A DNA stretch of 64,000 bases from Pelobacter sp. (GTDB taxonomy: Bacteria; Desulfobacterota; Desulfuromonadia; Geobacterales; Pseudopelobacteraceae): contig JAVBXN010000014.1 of NCBI GenBank assembly GCA_030824515.1, positions 1 to 64,000 of the forward strand, written 5' to 3'. The position numbers and the translations under genes are program-made. The notes below the pieces were generated by a model that did no database searches, was not told the DNA's origin, and worked only from the letters and a program-made list of their open reading frames with translations. This document shows, piece after piece, positions 12,001 to 17,970 of the stretch (the first letter of the stretch is position 1; every line of letters starts with the position of its first letter).

Positions 12001-13126
12001 TCTTGCGGCAATAAATGATGCCGGGCATTCGGGAGCCTTTGACATGGCCCAGAGAGATGCGATGTCTTCAGAACAATTGCTGGCAGCGGGTGTTCTGGCC
12101 AGTCCGATTGTCCTTGATCTTGATGGAAACGGGGTCCAGACGACATCTGTCTCCAATGGGGTGAATTTTGACCTGACTGGCAGCGGTCATAAAGATCTGG
12201 TCGGCTGGGTGTCTTCAGGAGATGGTCTGCTGGTAAGAGACTTGAACCATGACGGTATTATCAATGATGGTGGCGAACTCTTTGGCACCGCAACCAGACT
12301 TGCATCAGGAGAGCAAGCCAATGACGGATTTGCGGCACTACGTGACCTGGACGCAAATCAAGACGGCGTGTTCAACATGAACGATGCCGCATTTAAAGAG
12401 TTGAATATTTGGATTGACGGCAACCATGACGGCATATCTCAGGCAGGAGAAGTAAATTCACTGAGTTCACTGGGCATTGCCGGCCTCAATCTCAATGCTT
12501 CTGCAACAGCAGTTAATAATAACGGAAACTGGGTGTTCCTCGATTCGACCTACACAACAACAGATGGTAATGAGCACCAGATGTCTGATGTATGGTTCCA
12601 GAAAGCCGGATCGGCAGAAATTGCAGCACTCTCCACAACTCAGGTTGCCGCTCTGACCACAGAGCAGATCCATGCCATGACAACGGAGCAGATTCATGCC
12701 ATGACAACCGATCAGATTGCAGCCATGTCCACCGGAGATATTGCAGTACTGACTCAGGAACAGGTTAGGGCGCTTACATTCGACGACATCGCAGTTCTGC
12801 ACAATCTTGGCAAGGATGACGCATTTAGCGCTCAGCAGATGCAGGCTGTAATTAAACCTCACCTGGCAGCATCGGGGATTGATGACATTCTGTTCTCCGG
12901 AAATATCAATGTACAGACCAATGTCGTAGCCGGCACCGAGCATATCCAGGCGATTGTCTCCGGTGACGCCACGGGCCATGTTGAACTGGTCGGCAACCAT
13001 GGGGATTGGAAGGATGTTGGAACCATGCTGGTTAATGGCGCAGAGCATCACGCATATAGCAACGGTAATGTCGAAATCCTGATTCAGGGAAGTATAACTA
13101 CTACCGTCAAGGATGTCATAGGCTGA
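2..13126 (+). CDS. Giant octapeptide-repeat surface/secreted protein (5' end outside window)
   Basis: The frame is open from the first bases of the window, so the gene starts upstream; a TTG at 53 lies inside the repeat and is not a credible start. About 4,000 residues are an uninterrupted series of octads of the form (I/V)xxLxTxx (for example IAALTTDQ, VKALSTAA). The one clear early break is near 867-925. From about 12,108 come Asp/Asn-rich EF-hand-like loops (DLDGNGVQT, DLNHDGIIN, IDGNHDGIS), then a few more octads and a Gly/Asp-rich C-terminus. This tail resembles the calcium-binding and secretion-signal ends of type I secreted adhesins and RTX-like proteins. Thr and Ser are very abundant and Cys is essentially absent from the repeats. 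The T-x-x-Q/D followed by I-x-x-L pattern could give short capped helices in a solenoid; that is inference. Role probably adhesion or surface layer. No secretion genes are visible in the window. Confidence 0.9.
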   Translation, partial: ALSADQVKALETADIAALSTAQFNALTTSQITSLSTSQIEALTSTQVAAMETADVAALSAAQVKALDSDITAMSSDQIKALTLGAVAGLSTAQAAALGTDQIIAMTTAQIKALTTADIAAMGTDQIKAFSTSDMASLTADQIKALGTDDLAALSTAQFNALTTAQIAALGTGQIITLSTDQIAELTTLQIKALTQDQITALTTSQILALETADVATLSAVQVKILGTADIVALTSSQVGALNTAAIASLTTLQLVTMETADFAAMSSAQVAALSSAQIAALGTDDIAAISGAGNSDSIFIKFTGDITTLSTSDIVALTQGEVKSLTTADIVKLTNEQLAAMETRDIAVLSATQVSSLTTDQITALTSGQIAALTTSAIGGLTTAQISLLTNEQVVALETADINVLTVAQIKALETASIEALTSAQVQAFSPAAISSLSTAQIVALESADFAAMSSTQLKQLSAAQIKAMETDDIVALTTDQIVTLSTTQLTAMTSDQITAMETRDIAVLTTAQVSALTTAQAAALTTAQVVAFTTEQIKNLTTGAIKAFSTDQIAAIETADIAALTTLQVKTLETSDIAAMSSEQIVALGTAAIASLSTSQIAAIEVADVAAMTSGQVAALSGTQLKAMSTEQLAALNTNGVTLTTAQVLAMSTASIASLTTDQIAAISSAAIAVMTTAQVKAFTTDQMVALSSDQLRALTTGDMVALSTDQVAAIESSDISALRTEQIKAMETADVAAFTSDQISVLTTDQILAMSTSQIRALTTDQIVALGTDHIKTLTTAQIAALATNQIAAIETNDIAALTTTQLKAMSTSQIKALTTDQISALTTADVATLSTSQFTALATDTLNAFRTDQFAALSTANIASLTTAQIAGLSNDDVAALTTAQARALTTASIAALTTANVVALETADINKLTTAQISAFETADIQALSSAQIAALTTAGIAALTTDQVHALAGEDIAALSSAQLKAFSSAQFAALASDAMNVLTTVQISALSTTAISNLTTDQIAGLSNDNIAALTTAQAKALSTSSIAALTTDNVTALETADINQLTSAQVQAFETADLQAMSAEQIKAFNTAGIAALTTSQIAALAAEDIAALGTAQIKVLSSAQFNALVTDALNALGTNQFAALNTTNIAALGTTQVAGLSNENVAALTTAQVKALSTSSIAALTTDNVTALETADINQLTTAQVRALETADLQAMSADQIKAFSTAGIAALTTSQVAALAAEDVTALSSSQMKAFTTAQFAALTTDALNGLTTTQFAALNTASINALTSDQIGGLSNENIAALTTAQVKALSTSAIAALTTDNIVALGTSEINLLSTAQVRALETADLQAMSQDQIKAFSTAAIAALSTSQVASLSADVIGTLGTSSIAALSTSQFAALATDALNTMGTAQFAAISTSNIAALSTSQVASLSNENVAALTTDQVKALNTASIAALTTGNIGALGTSSINMLNTAQVRALESADLQAMNSSQIAALSTDGIKSLGTAQVAGLSNDNVAALTTDQVKALTTAAIAALTTGNVTALETADINQLSAAQVKAFETADLQAMSPDQIKAFSTAAIAAMTTAQINALVGEDIAAFDSVQLNALNTAQIAALATDALNSLTTTQFADLGTASIKALTSSQVAGLSNDNISALTTDQIKVLSTSAIAALTTDNVVALSTADINQLTTAQVRALETTDLQAMTPDQIKALNTAGIAALTTSQIASLAAEDVASMGTAQIKALGTAQFAALATDALNALGTAQFAALSTANIAALGTTQISGLSYENVAALSTDQIKALSTTAIAALTTDNVLALETADINQLSTSQVKAFETADLQAMSADQIKAFSTAAIAALTTAQIHALAGEDVAAFDSTQLNALKTSQIAALTTDALNGLTTSQFADLGTASIKALSSGQMAGLSNDNVAALTSDQVKVLSTSAIAALTTENVAALGTANINQLTTTQVQAFETADLQAMSAEQIKSFSTAGIAALTTSQIAALAAEDIASLGTSQIKALSTSQFAALATDALNSLGTAQFAALATANIASLSTTQVAALSNENVAALTTDQVKALSTAAIAALTTDNVTGLETADINRLTTAQVKAIETADLQAMSPEQIKAFSTAAIAALTTDQIRTLAAEDISALSTAQMKALSTAQFAALATEALNSLTTEQFAALSTSYIAALTTTQVEAISESAIGVMNTSQVKALTTAAIAALSTDNVIALSTECISVLTTAQVNAFETADLKAMSPQQIGAINTAGIAALTTSQVAALAADDIAAFGTAQIRALSTAQFAVLATDALNALGTGQFAALATANIATLTTSQVAALSNENVAALTTAQIKALATASIAALTTDNVVALETADIANLTTAQVKAFETADIQAMSSAQIAAFSTTAIAAMTTDQISVLSAEDIAALGTAQMKALTTAQFAALATDALNSLTTTQFAALSTSNIAALSTTQISGLSSSDIAALTTAQVKALSTSAIAALTTDNVVALSTTSINKLSTAQIQAIETADLKALGSDQIAALTTAGTASLTTAQMKALAAEDVAAMGTSNIAALGSAQFGALVSNAILSLGTDQLAALRTDVIATLTTGQIKAFDTADIAALTTAQVNALSTAAIVALTTDNVKGLETVDISKMTTAQVRAFETADLRAMDSDQIKALSTAGIAALSTAQIRALEGEDVAAFNSSQLKALTTAQFAALTTDALNGLSTAQFASLATGDIAAMTTAQAANLSSAAIAALTTAQAKAMTAAAIAALTTDNVIGLETADINKLTTAQVRALETADLHALSSDQIKAFSTAAIAALTTAQIKALEAEDVAALNSAQIKAFSTLQFSALTTDALNALSTAQFAALSTTNIAALTTTQVAALTTADVASLTTAQVKALSTAAIAALTTSNVVAMETADINRLTSAQVAALGTDNIQAMGSDQIGALNTSAIAALTTAQIIALETADIANLSTAQIGAMKPASIAALTTSQIAALTSAQVQALETAAIAALTTDQIVALETADFKAMSTSQISVLTTAQIVALESGDILALNTADMAALSANQIKVFATDDIVTLTSAQVQALSTAAIAALSTAQIVAMETDDFKAMGTTQIAALTSAQIGVLETDDIVSLSTEQLASLSTRQIKSLSTASIEALTTEQIQTLSTSAIAALTTDQTKAIETADIRALTSEQFAAFSTASISVLDTAQLQAISTTDIAAMTSRQMKVLGTANIEALTTDQIQALNTSAIAALTTDQTKAIETADIKALTTEQFAAMSTASISVLDTAQLQAISTTDIAAMTSRQMKVLGTANIEALTTDQVRALSTSAIAALTTDQVKAIETADINALTTEQFAALSTASISVLDTAQLQAISTSDIASMTSRQLKYLGTASIEALTTAQVQALSTSAIAALTTAQVSALETADINALSSEQFVALSTASIAALGTSQLQAISTMDIASITAKQMKALGTAEIAALTTDQVQVLNTAAIAAMTTAQTVAMETQDIAALSADQIRAISTANIAAFGTSQIIAIQTSAIAELTTSQIRAIGTEDFAALTTSQIQALSTQDMAALTTAQIVALSTDQTVALTNDQIAAMTTAQIVALETADLVKLNAAQIQSIGTADIIALTTGQIQALTTTQIVALSADQIMAMETADIAALTTSQANVLTPEQIAALTTVQVTALTTTDLVAMTTAQIQSFENADVAALTTDQIRSLTTSQIAALSEDQVKSIETADIAVLTTSQAYALTPDQISALNTDQIIAFTTTNLVALSTAQIQALNNPDIAALTTGQVISLTTSQIAALTPDQINTMETADIAVLTTSQVRALTDEQISSLYTDHVAALTTTDLVALTTHQIQSFSASGIEALTTGQIITLTTSQIAALTPDQINAIETTDIMVLTTSQIAAFTTEQIEALNSDQISVITTADLAVLSTAQIAAIETPDVAAISTSQLISLSTTHISALTQDQVASLTTSQIVALTTAQFNAMTTDQITALTTSQAYAMETADIAALTTSQIVALKTEDLAAINDAGHSGAFDMAQRDAMSSEQLLAAGVLASPIVLDLDGNGVQTTSVSNGVNFDLTGSGHKDLVGWVSSGDGLLVRDLNHDGIINDGGELFGTATRLASGEQANDGFAALRDLDANQDGVFNMNDAAFKELNIWIDGNHDGISQAGEVNSLSSLGIAGLNLNASATAVNNNGNWVFLDSTYTTTDGNEHQMSDVWFQKAGSAEIAALSTTQVAALTTEQIHAMTTEQIHAMTTDQIAAMSTGDIAVLTQEQVRALTFDDIAVLHNLGKDDAFSAQQMQAVIKPHLAASGIDDILFSGNINVQTNVVAGTEHIQAIVSGDATGHVELVGNHGDWKDVGTMLVNGAEHHAYSNGNVEILIQGSITTTVKDVIG
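2627..8840 (+). repeat. 408-bp in-frame super-repeat (17 octads)
   Basis: Within the octapeptide array a larger unit of 136 codons recurs. Its anchor, encoding LSN(E/D)N or a variant, begins at 2627, 3035, 3443, 3851, 4259, 4499, 4907, 5315, 5723, 6131, 6539, 6947, 7355, 7763, 8171 and 8579. Every interval is exactly 408 bp except 4259-4499, which is 240 bp, i.e. seven octads shorter. The last copy decays before its end. Copies differ by many synonymous changes. Confidence 0.92.
9311..10510 (+). repeat. 240-bp in-frame super-repeat (10 octads)
   Basis: A second, independent higher-order unit of 80 codons. The anchor encoding QLQAIST begins at 9551, 9791, 10031 and 10271, exactly 240 bp apart. 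The first two copies are close to identical in nucleotides, so this duplication looks more recent than the 408-bp units. Outer limits are approximate. Confidence 0.85.
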
Positions 13127-13165
13127 TAGGAATGATTCTTTTACATGTTTGATGAAACAATTACG

Positions 13166-13199
13166 GCGTCGAGGCTCTGAAGAGTCTCGACGCTTTTTT
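13166..13199 (+). terminator. Rho-independent terminator of the giant repeat gene
   Basis: A 12-bp stem (13166-13177 with 13182-13193, one G-U pair), a 4-nt loop and then six T. It lies 40 bp after the stop codon. The rest of the 262-bp gap up to the glycosyltransferase gene shows no other clear feature. Confidence 0.9.
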
Positions 13200-13388
13200 C
13201 TGTTGGCAGGTCTGAAAGAATCAAAAACATGGCAATTCTCTATACGAATACTGTAATATCTTTCGAATTATTCTTGGCATAAATCGCTGATTCATATGAG
13301 AGTCCAAGAATCACAACTACATCGCGCAACAACTCCAAAATATGCTCTGCTTTTAGTTAATTAACAGCTTCAGGAAGGAATAGCCTAC

Positions 13389-16157
13389 ATGACCGTTTCA
13401 ACTGCAGATTCGCCTATCAGTCTAGCAGCTGATGGCAAACTGGAGCTTGTAGATCTGATGACAACGGCGGAAACTTTGAATTCTCAAGGCGAGAAAGAAA
13501 AGGCCGTGCACTTGTATCGGGTCTGGCTTGACAATACGCCATCACCACTTGCTTACGTAGCCTGTTTTAACCTTGGAGTAATACTGGGAGGGATGCGTGA
13601 TTATGCCGGTGCCGAAACCATGTATCGACGGGCACTGGAGCAGAACCCGGACTTTATACGCGCACGCCTGAATCTGGGTAATAATATGGAACAGCAGGGG
13701 AAGGAAGACGAGGCCCTGCAACAATGGCGAATAGCCCTGGATTCTCCCGGGATAGTTCAGCCTGAAAACAAATCGCTGCTGCTGCATGCACTCAACAACC
13801 TTGGAAGGTTGCTGGAATCAAAGAAGAGTTATCAGGAAGCCTTGGACATGCTTGAGAGAAGCTTTTCTGTTGACCCGACACAAAAGGATGTCTTATTGCA
13901 TTTGGTACATCTTATTCAAAAGATGTGCAGATGGCCTGTTTATTCTCCACCAAAGGGAATAACCAGGCAAGAAATGATAAACGGAACCTCACCGCTTGCA
14001 ATGCTGGCTGCTTTTGATGACCCTGCCCTTCAGCTTTCAGCCGCAAGGCAGTTTGTCGATTATAAGTATCCCGGCGTTGAAGACCCTTTGGCGCCCGCGG
14101 ACGGATACTCCCATGACAGGATAAGAATCGGTTATCTTTCTTCCGATTTTTGTTTGCATGCCGTGTCTCTTCTTACGGTGGAACTGTTTGAACTGCATGA
14201 CCGCGACAAATTCGAAGTTTACGGTTTCTGCTGGAGCCGGGAAGATGGCTCGGCCTTGAGAAACCGCGTTATCAATGGCATGGACCATTTTATCAAGATT
14301 GGCAATCTTGAAGACAAGGCTGCAGCAGAACTGATCAGATCCCATGAAATAGATATTATTGTTGATCTTCATGGATTGACCTCAGGAGCCAGACCAAAAA
14401 TATTGTCATATCGCCCTGCTCCCGTACAAATGACCTATCTTGGGTTTCCAGGAACAACCGGATTGCCCTGGATCGATTATGTTATTGCGGACAGGTTCCT
14501 CATACCCGAGGAATCTGCAGCCTATTTCTCTGAAAAGCCACTCTATATGCCACACTGTTTCCAGGTATGTGACAGGAAACGTGACGTTGGTACGAAACCG
14601 GGTCGGGCGGAGAATGGTCTCCCGGAAAAGGCCTTTGTATTCTGTTCATTTAATAACAATTACAAATTCACACCGGAACTTTTTTCCGTATGGATGCACA
14701 TACTGAAGAAAGTTCCAGGCAGCGTACTCTGGTTGCTGGCAGACAACGAATGGGCCCGCGAAAATATGTGCCGTGAGGCAAAAAAAAATGGGATAAAGAA
14801 GACTAGACTCATTTTTGCATCCCGCGTGGCACCAGCTGATTATCTTGCCAGATACCAACTGGCGGATCTGTTCCTTGACACTTATCCCTTTAACGGTGGC
14901 ACAACCGCTAACGATGCACTTTCCATGGGACTTCCTCTATTGACCTGCTCAGGCCGTACTTTTGCATCACGAATGGCAGGGAGCCTGCTGACCAATCTCG
15001 GTATTCCGGAACTGATTACCTGCAACCTGAAGGATTACGAGGAAAAAGCGGTAAGACTGGCAACCAAGCCCAGGGAAATTGAGCAGTTGAAAGCCCGGTT
15101 AAAGGAAAACATTATAACCGGCAGACTGTTCAATACCCCCGCACAGGTCAAGGACATTGAACAACTGCTGGGACAGGTTGCGAAGAAAGCGCCGGCAACC
15201 TGCATTAGTGCTGATCATGCAGCTTCAATAGAAGGCAGACCACCGGGGACCTCCATGCAAACACCGGATTTGGTATTATCCGCTGATGCTGTCAGAAACA
15301 CAGCAGTCATACCAGCGAAAGAAACGCGCGAGAAAAAGATCGCGATTGCCTCTATACAACGCAACAGGGGGCCATGGATTGTTGAGTGGATCGCCTTTCA
15401 CCTGCTGGTCGGCTTCAACCAGTTCTACATCTATTCACACAAATGTACCGACGGCATGACCCAGACACTTATGAAGCTGGCCCGCCACTATCCGATAGTC
15501 ATTCACGAGATCGATTCTGACGACAAGCCGCAGCTGGTCTGTTATCAACACGCATACAACGCCTACGGCCAGTCAGTAGACTGGATGGCTTTCATTGACG
15601 GAGATGAGTTTCTTTTTCCGACCGCACACGACAACATTGCAGATGCTCTTTCTCCCTATGAGGACAAACAATTGTCCGCATTGGCGGCATATTGGGTATG
15701 TTACGGAAGTAGTGGGCACATCAGTGAGCCGGAAGGGCTTGTAGTTGAAAACTATCGCAGACACAGCGCTCCGGATTTTTTGCCGAATCGCCATATAAAG
15801 TCCATTGTTAAGGGCAGGCAAACAGATGTAACCATGGTTGGCTCTCATCTGTTTCGTACTCCTCTGGGTACTTACGATGAGCTGCTGCGACCTATCGTTC
15901 ATGGATGGATGAAAGAGCTTGAACCTTCCTACAGAGCGCTTCGCATCAATCACTACCTTGTTCAGAGCTACGAGTTTTTCCGGAATACAAAGCAAACAAT
16001 TGGCGCAGCCGATTTTAATAGCAAGTACGTTCGGCCGGATGACTGGTACTCTCAGTACGACCACAATGAGTGTGATGATGGAAAATCATACAACTTCCTC
16101 GTCCCATTGAAGTTGAAAGTATTGGAAATGCTGGCTGTAATCAAGAACGAACAGTAA
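13389..16157 (+). CDS. TPR / GT41 (OGT-SPINDLY-like) / second glycosyltransferase fusion
   Basis: A 922-residue protein with three parts. Residues ~20-175 are tetratricopeptide repeats. Residues ~243-600 match bacterial GT41 O-GlcNAc-transferase-like enzymes (RIGYLSSDF, DIIVDLHGLTSGARP, QMTYLGFPGTTG, PFNGGTTANDALSMGLP). From ~650 to the end is a Glyco_tranf_2_4 / GT92-like domain with a DGDE metal-binding motif near residue 737. GT41 enzymes transfer sugar from a nucleotide-sugar onto Ser/Thr or Asn of proteins. The neighbour upstream is an extremely Thr/Ser-rich giant protein, so the likely job is to put a first sugar on that protein and then extend it; that is inference. The ATG is preceded by an AGGAAGG-type ribosome site. 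The two catalytic domains in one chain are unusual. Confidence 0.85.
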   Translation: MTVSTADSPISLAADGKLELVDLMTTAETLNSQGEKEKAVHLYRVWLDNTPSPLAYVACFNLGVILGGMRDYAGAETMYRRALEQNPDFIRARLNLGNNMEQQGKEDEALQQWRIALDSPGIVQPENKSLLLHALNNLGRLLESKKSYQEALDMLERSFSVDPTQKDVLLHLVHLIQKMCRWPVYSPPKGITRQEMINGTSPLAMLAAFDDPALQLSAARQFVDYKYPGVEDPLAPADGYSHDRIRIGYLSSDFCLHAVSLLTVELFELHDRDKFEVYGFCWSREDGSALRNRVINGMDHFIKIGNLEDKAAAELIRSHEIDIIVDLHGLTSGARPKILSYRPAPVQMTYLGFPGTTGLPWIDYVIADRFLIPEESAAYFSEKPLYMPHCFQVCDRKRDVGTKPGRAENGLPEKAFVFCSFNNNYKFTPELFSVWMHILKKVPGSVLWLLADNEWARENMCREAKKNGIKKTRLIFASRVAPADYLARYQLADLFLDTYPFNGGTTANDALSMGLPLLTCSGRTFASRMAGSLLTNLGIPELITCNLKDYEEKAVRLATKPREIEQLKARLKENIITGRLFNTPAQVKDIEQLLGQVAKKAPATCISADHAASIEGRPPGTSMQTPDLVLSADAVRNTAVIPAKETREKKIAIASIQRNRGPWIVEWIAFHLLVGFNQFYIYSHKCTDGMTQTLMKLARHYPIVIHEIDSDDKPQLVCYQHAYNAYGQSVDWMAFIDGDEFLFPTAHDNIADALSPYEDKQLSALAAYWVCYGSSGHISEPEGLVVENYRRHSAPDFLPNRHIKSIVKGRQTDVTMVGSHLFRTPLGTYDELLRPIVHGWMKELEPSYRALRINHYLVQSYEFFRNTKQTIGAADFNSKYVRPDDWYSQYDHNECDDGKSYNFLVPLKLKVLEMLAVIKNEQ

Positions 16158-16212
16158 CCGGATGCCGGCATCTGTACACAAACGCCATATGATTAACTAT
16201 TGAGGGATTGAC

Positions 16213-16989
16213 ATGTCTGGAATATTGAAAACTTACTGCGTTGGGCATACCAAGCCGATATTCACCCCACCTGTGGAATATGAAATGCTCTGTCCCAATT
16301 CACTTGGTATTTCGAATGAGATAGTAATTGATGACAACCGGTTTGGTTCAACAATTGACGGAACCAGCCTGGCAGAGTATTCACAACTATTCGGTTTGTA
16401 TGAAATGCTGTCTGCCGGGGACATAGTTGCAGATGAATTGTTTCTCTTTCAATACAGAAAGTTCATCTCTCCCAAAAGTGGTGGAGTCGCTTCCAAATCA
16501 CCCTGGGTCAGGGTGCTCACACCACTGGAAGGGAATATACTGTTTCCATCACTTGAACAACTTCAGGCGCAGTCATCCAGACTGATAGTCGGTTCGTTAT
16601 TCAACCTGTCGGAAAGCATATCAAGTAATTACGCCAGAGTGCATGTTATAGAAGACCTGGTGATGTTTTCTGCGGCATGTGCAAAAAACAAATTCCTCAC
16701 AGAAAATGACATCAGGAGTTTTGCCACTTATTGCGGACTAATCCCATCACCAGGACTTTGCTATATAAAGGTAGATCTTTTTATAAAAATAATGCAGATT
16801 CTCAAAGAAACTTGGGATGAATATTACAGATATTATCACATTAAAAGAGACGGATATCAGAGGCGGGTGGCAGGTTACCTGCTGGAAAGGCTGCATAGTC
16901 ACTTACTATGCAAGTGGCTTCTGGATGGCACTGAACCCGAAATTAATATATGGGGTAGATATGTAGTTCTAAATGAATTGTCCGCTTAA
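16213..16989 (+). CDS. DUF4422-like putative glycosyltransferase
   Basis: 258 residues with no signal peptide. The N-terminus (YCVGHTKPIF), a central LFQYRKFIS segment after a SQLFGLYEML stretch, and a C-terminal RVAGYLLERLHSHLL stretch match the layout of DUF4422 sugar-transfer proteins (THKPF start, ELTALYW...HYRRYF centre, GYLSERL end), though the sequence is divergent. It lies 55 bp after the GT41 fusion and 54 bp before an FkbM methyltransferase, all on the same strand, which suggests one glycan-building operon. The family call rests on pattern recognition and is moderate; a hypothetical protein would be the fallback. Confidence 0.6.
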   Translation: MSGILKTYCVGHTKPIFTPPVEYEMLCPNSLGISNEIVIDDNRFGSTIDGTSLAEYSQLFGLYEMLSAGDIVADELFLFQYRKFISPKSGGVASKSPWVRVLTPLEGNILFPSLEQLQAQSSRLIVGSLFNLSESISSNYARVHVIEDLVMFSAACAKNKFLTENDIRSFATYCGLIPSPGLCYIKVDLFIKIMQILKETWDEYYRYYHIKRDGYQRRVAGYLLERLHSHLLCKWLLDGTEPEINIWGRYVVLNELSA

Positions 16990-17043
16990 TTAGCACGAAA
17001 ACAAAACGACCTTAAATTTTCCAACAGCACAAGGAGTTAATTT

Positions 17044-17886
17044 ATGCAACATTTTTCTCTGTCTACGATTGTGGAACTGATCTCTCCCATAACTGTCGTA
17101 GATGTTGGAGCCAGTTTCCTGGAAGTTCCACCATATCAGCCGCTTGTTGACAGTAAGATTGCCCATGTGATCGGGTTTGAACCCGACAAGAAAGAAGTTG
17201 AAAAACTTCGTAACATCTATGGTGAAACACACAGTTTTTTCCCACATTTTGTAGGTAATGGGGAGGATGGAACATTCCATGAAACAACCTGGGTTGCAAC
17301 CGGTTCTCTCTACCCTCCGAAGCCTTCGGTGCTTGACAAGTTTCAGATGTTGGGAGAAGTGACCAAACTGGTGGCCAAACATCCCGTCAAAACTGTTGCT
17401 CTCGACGACATTCCAGAGATAGAAGATGTGGATTACATCAAGATTGATATCCAGGGAGCTGAATTACAGGCATTTGATGGGGCCAAAAAAGCATTGGCCA
17501 GCTCAGTTATAATCCATACTGAAGTCGAATTTATTGAAATGTACGAGGGGCAACCACTCTTTTCGGATGTAGACCATTATCTGCGTGCGCGTGGATTTCA
17601 TTTTGTCAAGTTTCTCCCTCCGTTATCGCCAACATTAAAACCGACCGTAATAGAAGGAAGCCATCTGAAAGGGAATATCTGGGTAGGGGCCGATGCGCTT
17701 TACATCCGTGATTGGAACAATCTGGGTATGATTCCCACTCCTAAAATTAAAAAATTGGCCGTAATTACACATGATGTCTACAAAATGACGGATGTAGCCT
17801 ACTATTTTCTGGCTGAGGCAGATCGCCGCGAAGGAAGCAATTTGGCACAAAAGTATCTGGAAGCCTTTGCAGCTAGCCAGCCTTAA
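17044..17886 (+). CDS. FkbM-family SAM methyltransferase
   Basis: 280 residues. A glycine-rich SAM site (VVDVGASF) lies near residue 20, the acidic ribose-binding loop follows (GFEPDKKE), and the FkbM signature VDYIKIDIQGAELQAFDGA lies near residues 130-150. FkbM enzymes O-methylate sugars or polyketides. Last of the four genes on this strand, with a clear AAGGAGTT ribosome site. It probably caps or decorates the glycan made by the two upstream enzymes. The C-terminal ~60 residues extend past the core domain. Confidence 0.85.
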   Translation: MQHFSLSTIVELISPITVVDVGASFLEVPPYQPLVDSKIAHVIGFEPDKKEVEKLRNIYGETHSFFPHFVGNGEDGTFHETTWVATGSLYPPKPSVLDKFQMLGEVTKLVAKHPVKTVALDDIPEIEDVDYIKIDIQGAELQAFDGAKKALASSVIIHTEVEFIEMYEGQPLFSDVDHYLRARGFHFVKFLPPLSPTLKPTVIEGSHLKGNIWVGADALYIRDWNNLGMIPTPKIKKLAVITHDVYKMTDVAYYFLAEADRREGSNLAQKYLEAFAASQP

Positions 17887-17925
17887 GTTTGGTAAAACCC
17901 AAAAACCACGCGTACCAAAATGGTC

Positions 17926-17955
17926 AGCTGAAATAACTGCACAGCAGTTGCAGCT
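17926..17955. terminator. Imperfect hairpin between convergent genes
   Basis: AGCTG (17926-17930) and AACTG (17935-17939) pair with CAGTT (17945-17949) and CAGCT (17951-17955). There is no strong T-run on either side. It sits between the stops of the FkbM gene and the convergent response-regulator gene, so a role in termination is plausible but weakly supported. Confidence 0.3.
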
Positions 17956-17970
17956 ATGATGGGTGGCTGT

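Noticed and set aside
2..12008. CRISPR array or satellite DNA
   Set aside because: The repeats are contiguous without unique spacers, vary at synonymous sites and keep one reading frame. They are protein-coding.
410..13051. Many open frames on the minus strand (and other frames) across the giant gene
   Set aside because: They arise because the 24-bp repeat lacks stops in several frames; their translations are low-complexity mirror patterns with no family resemblance.
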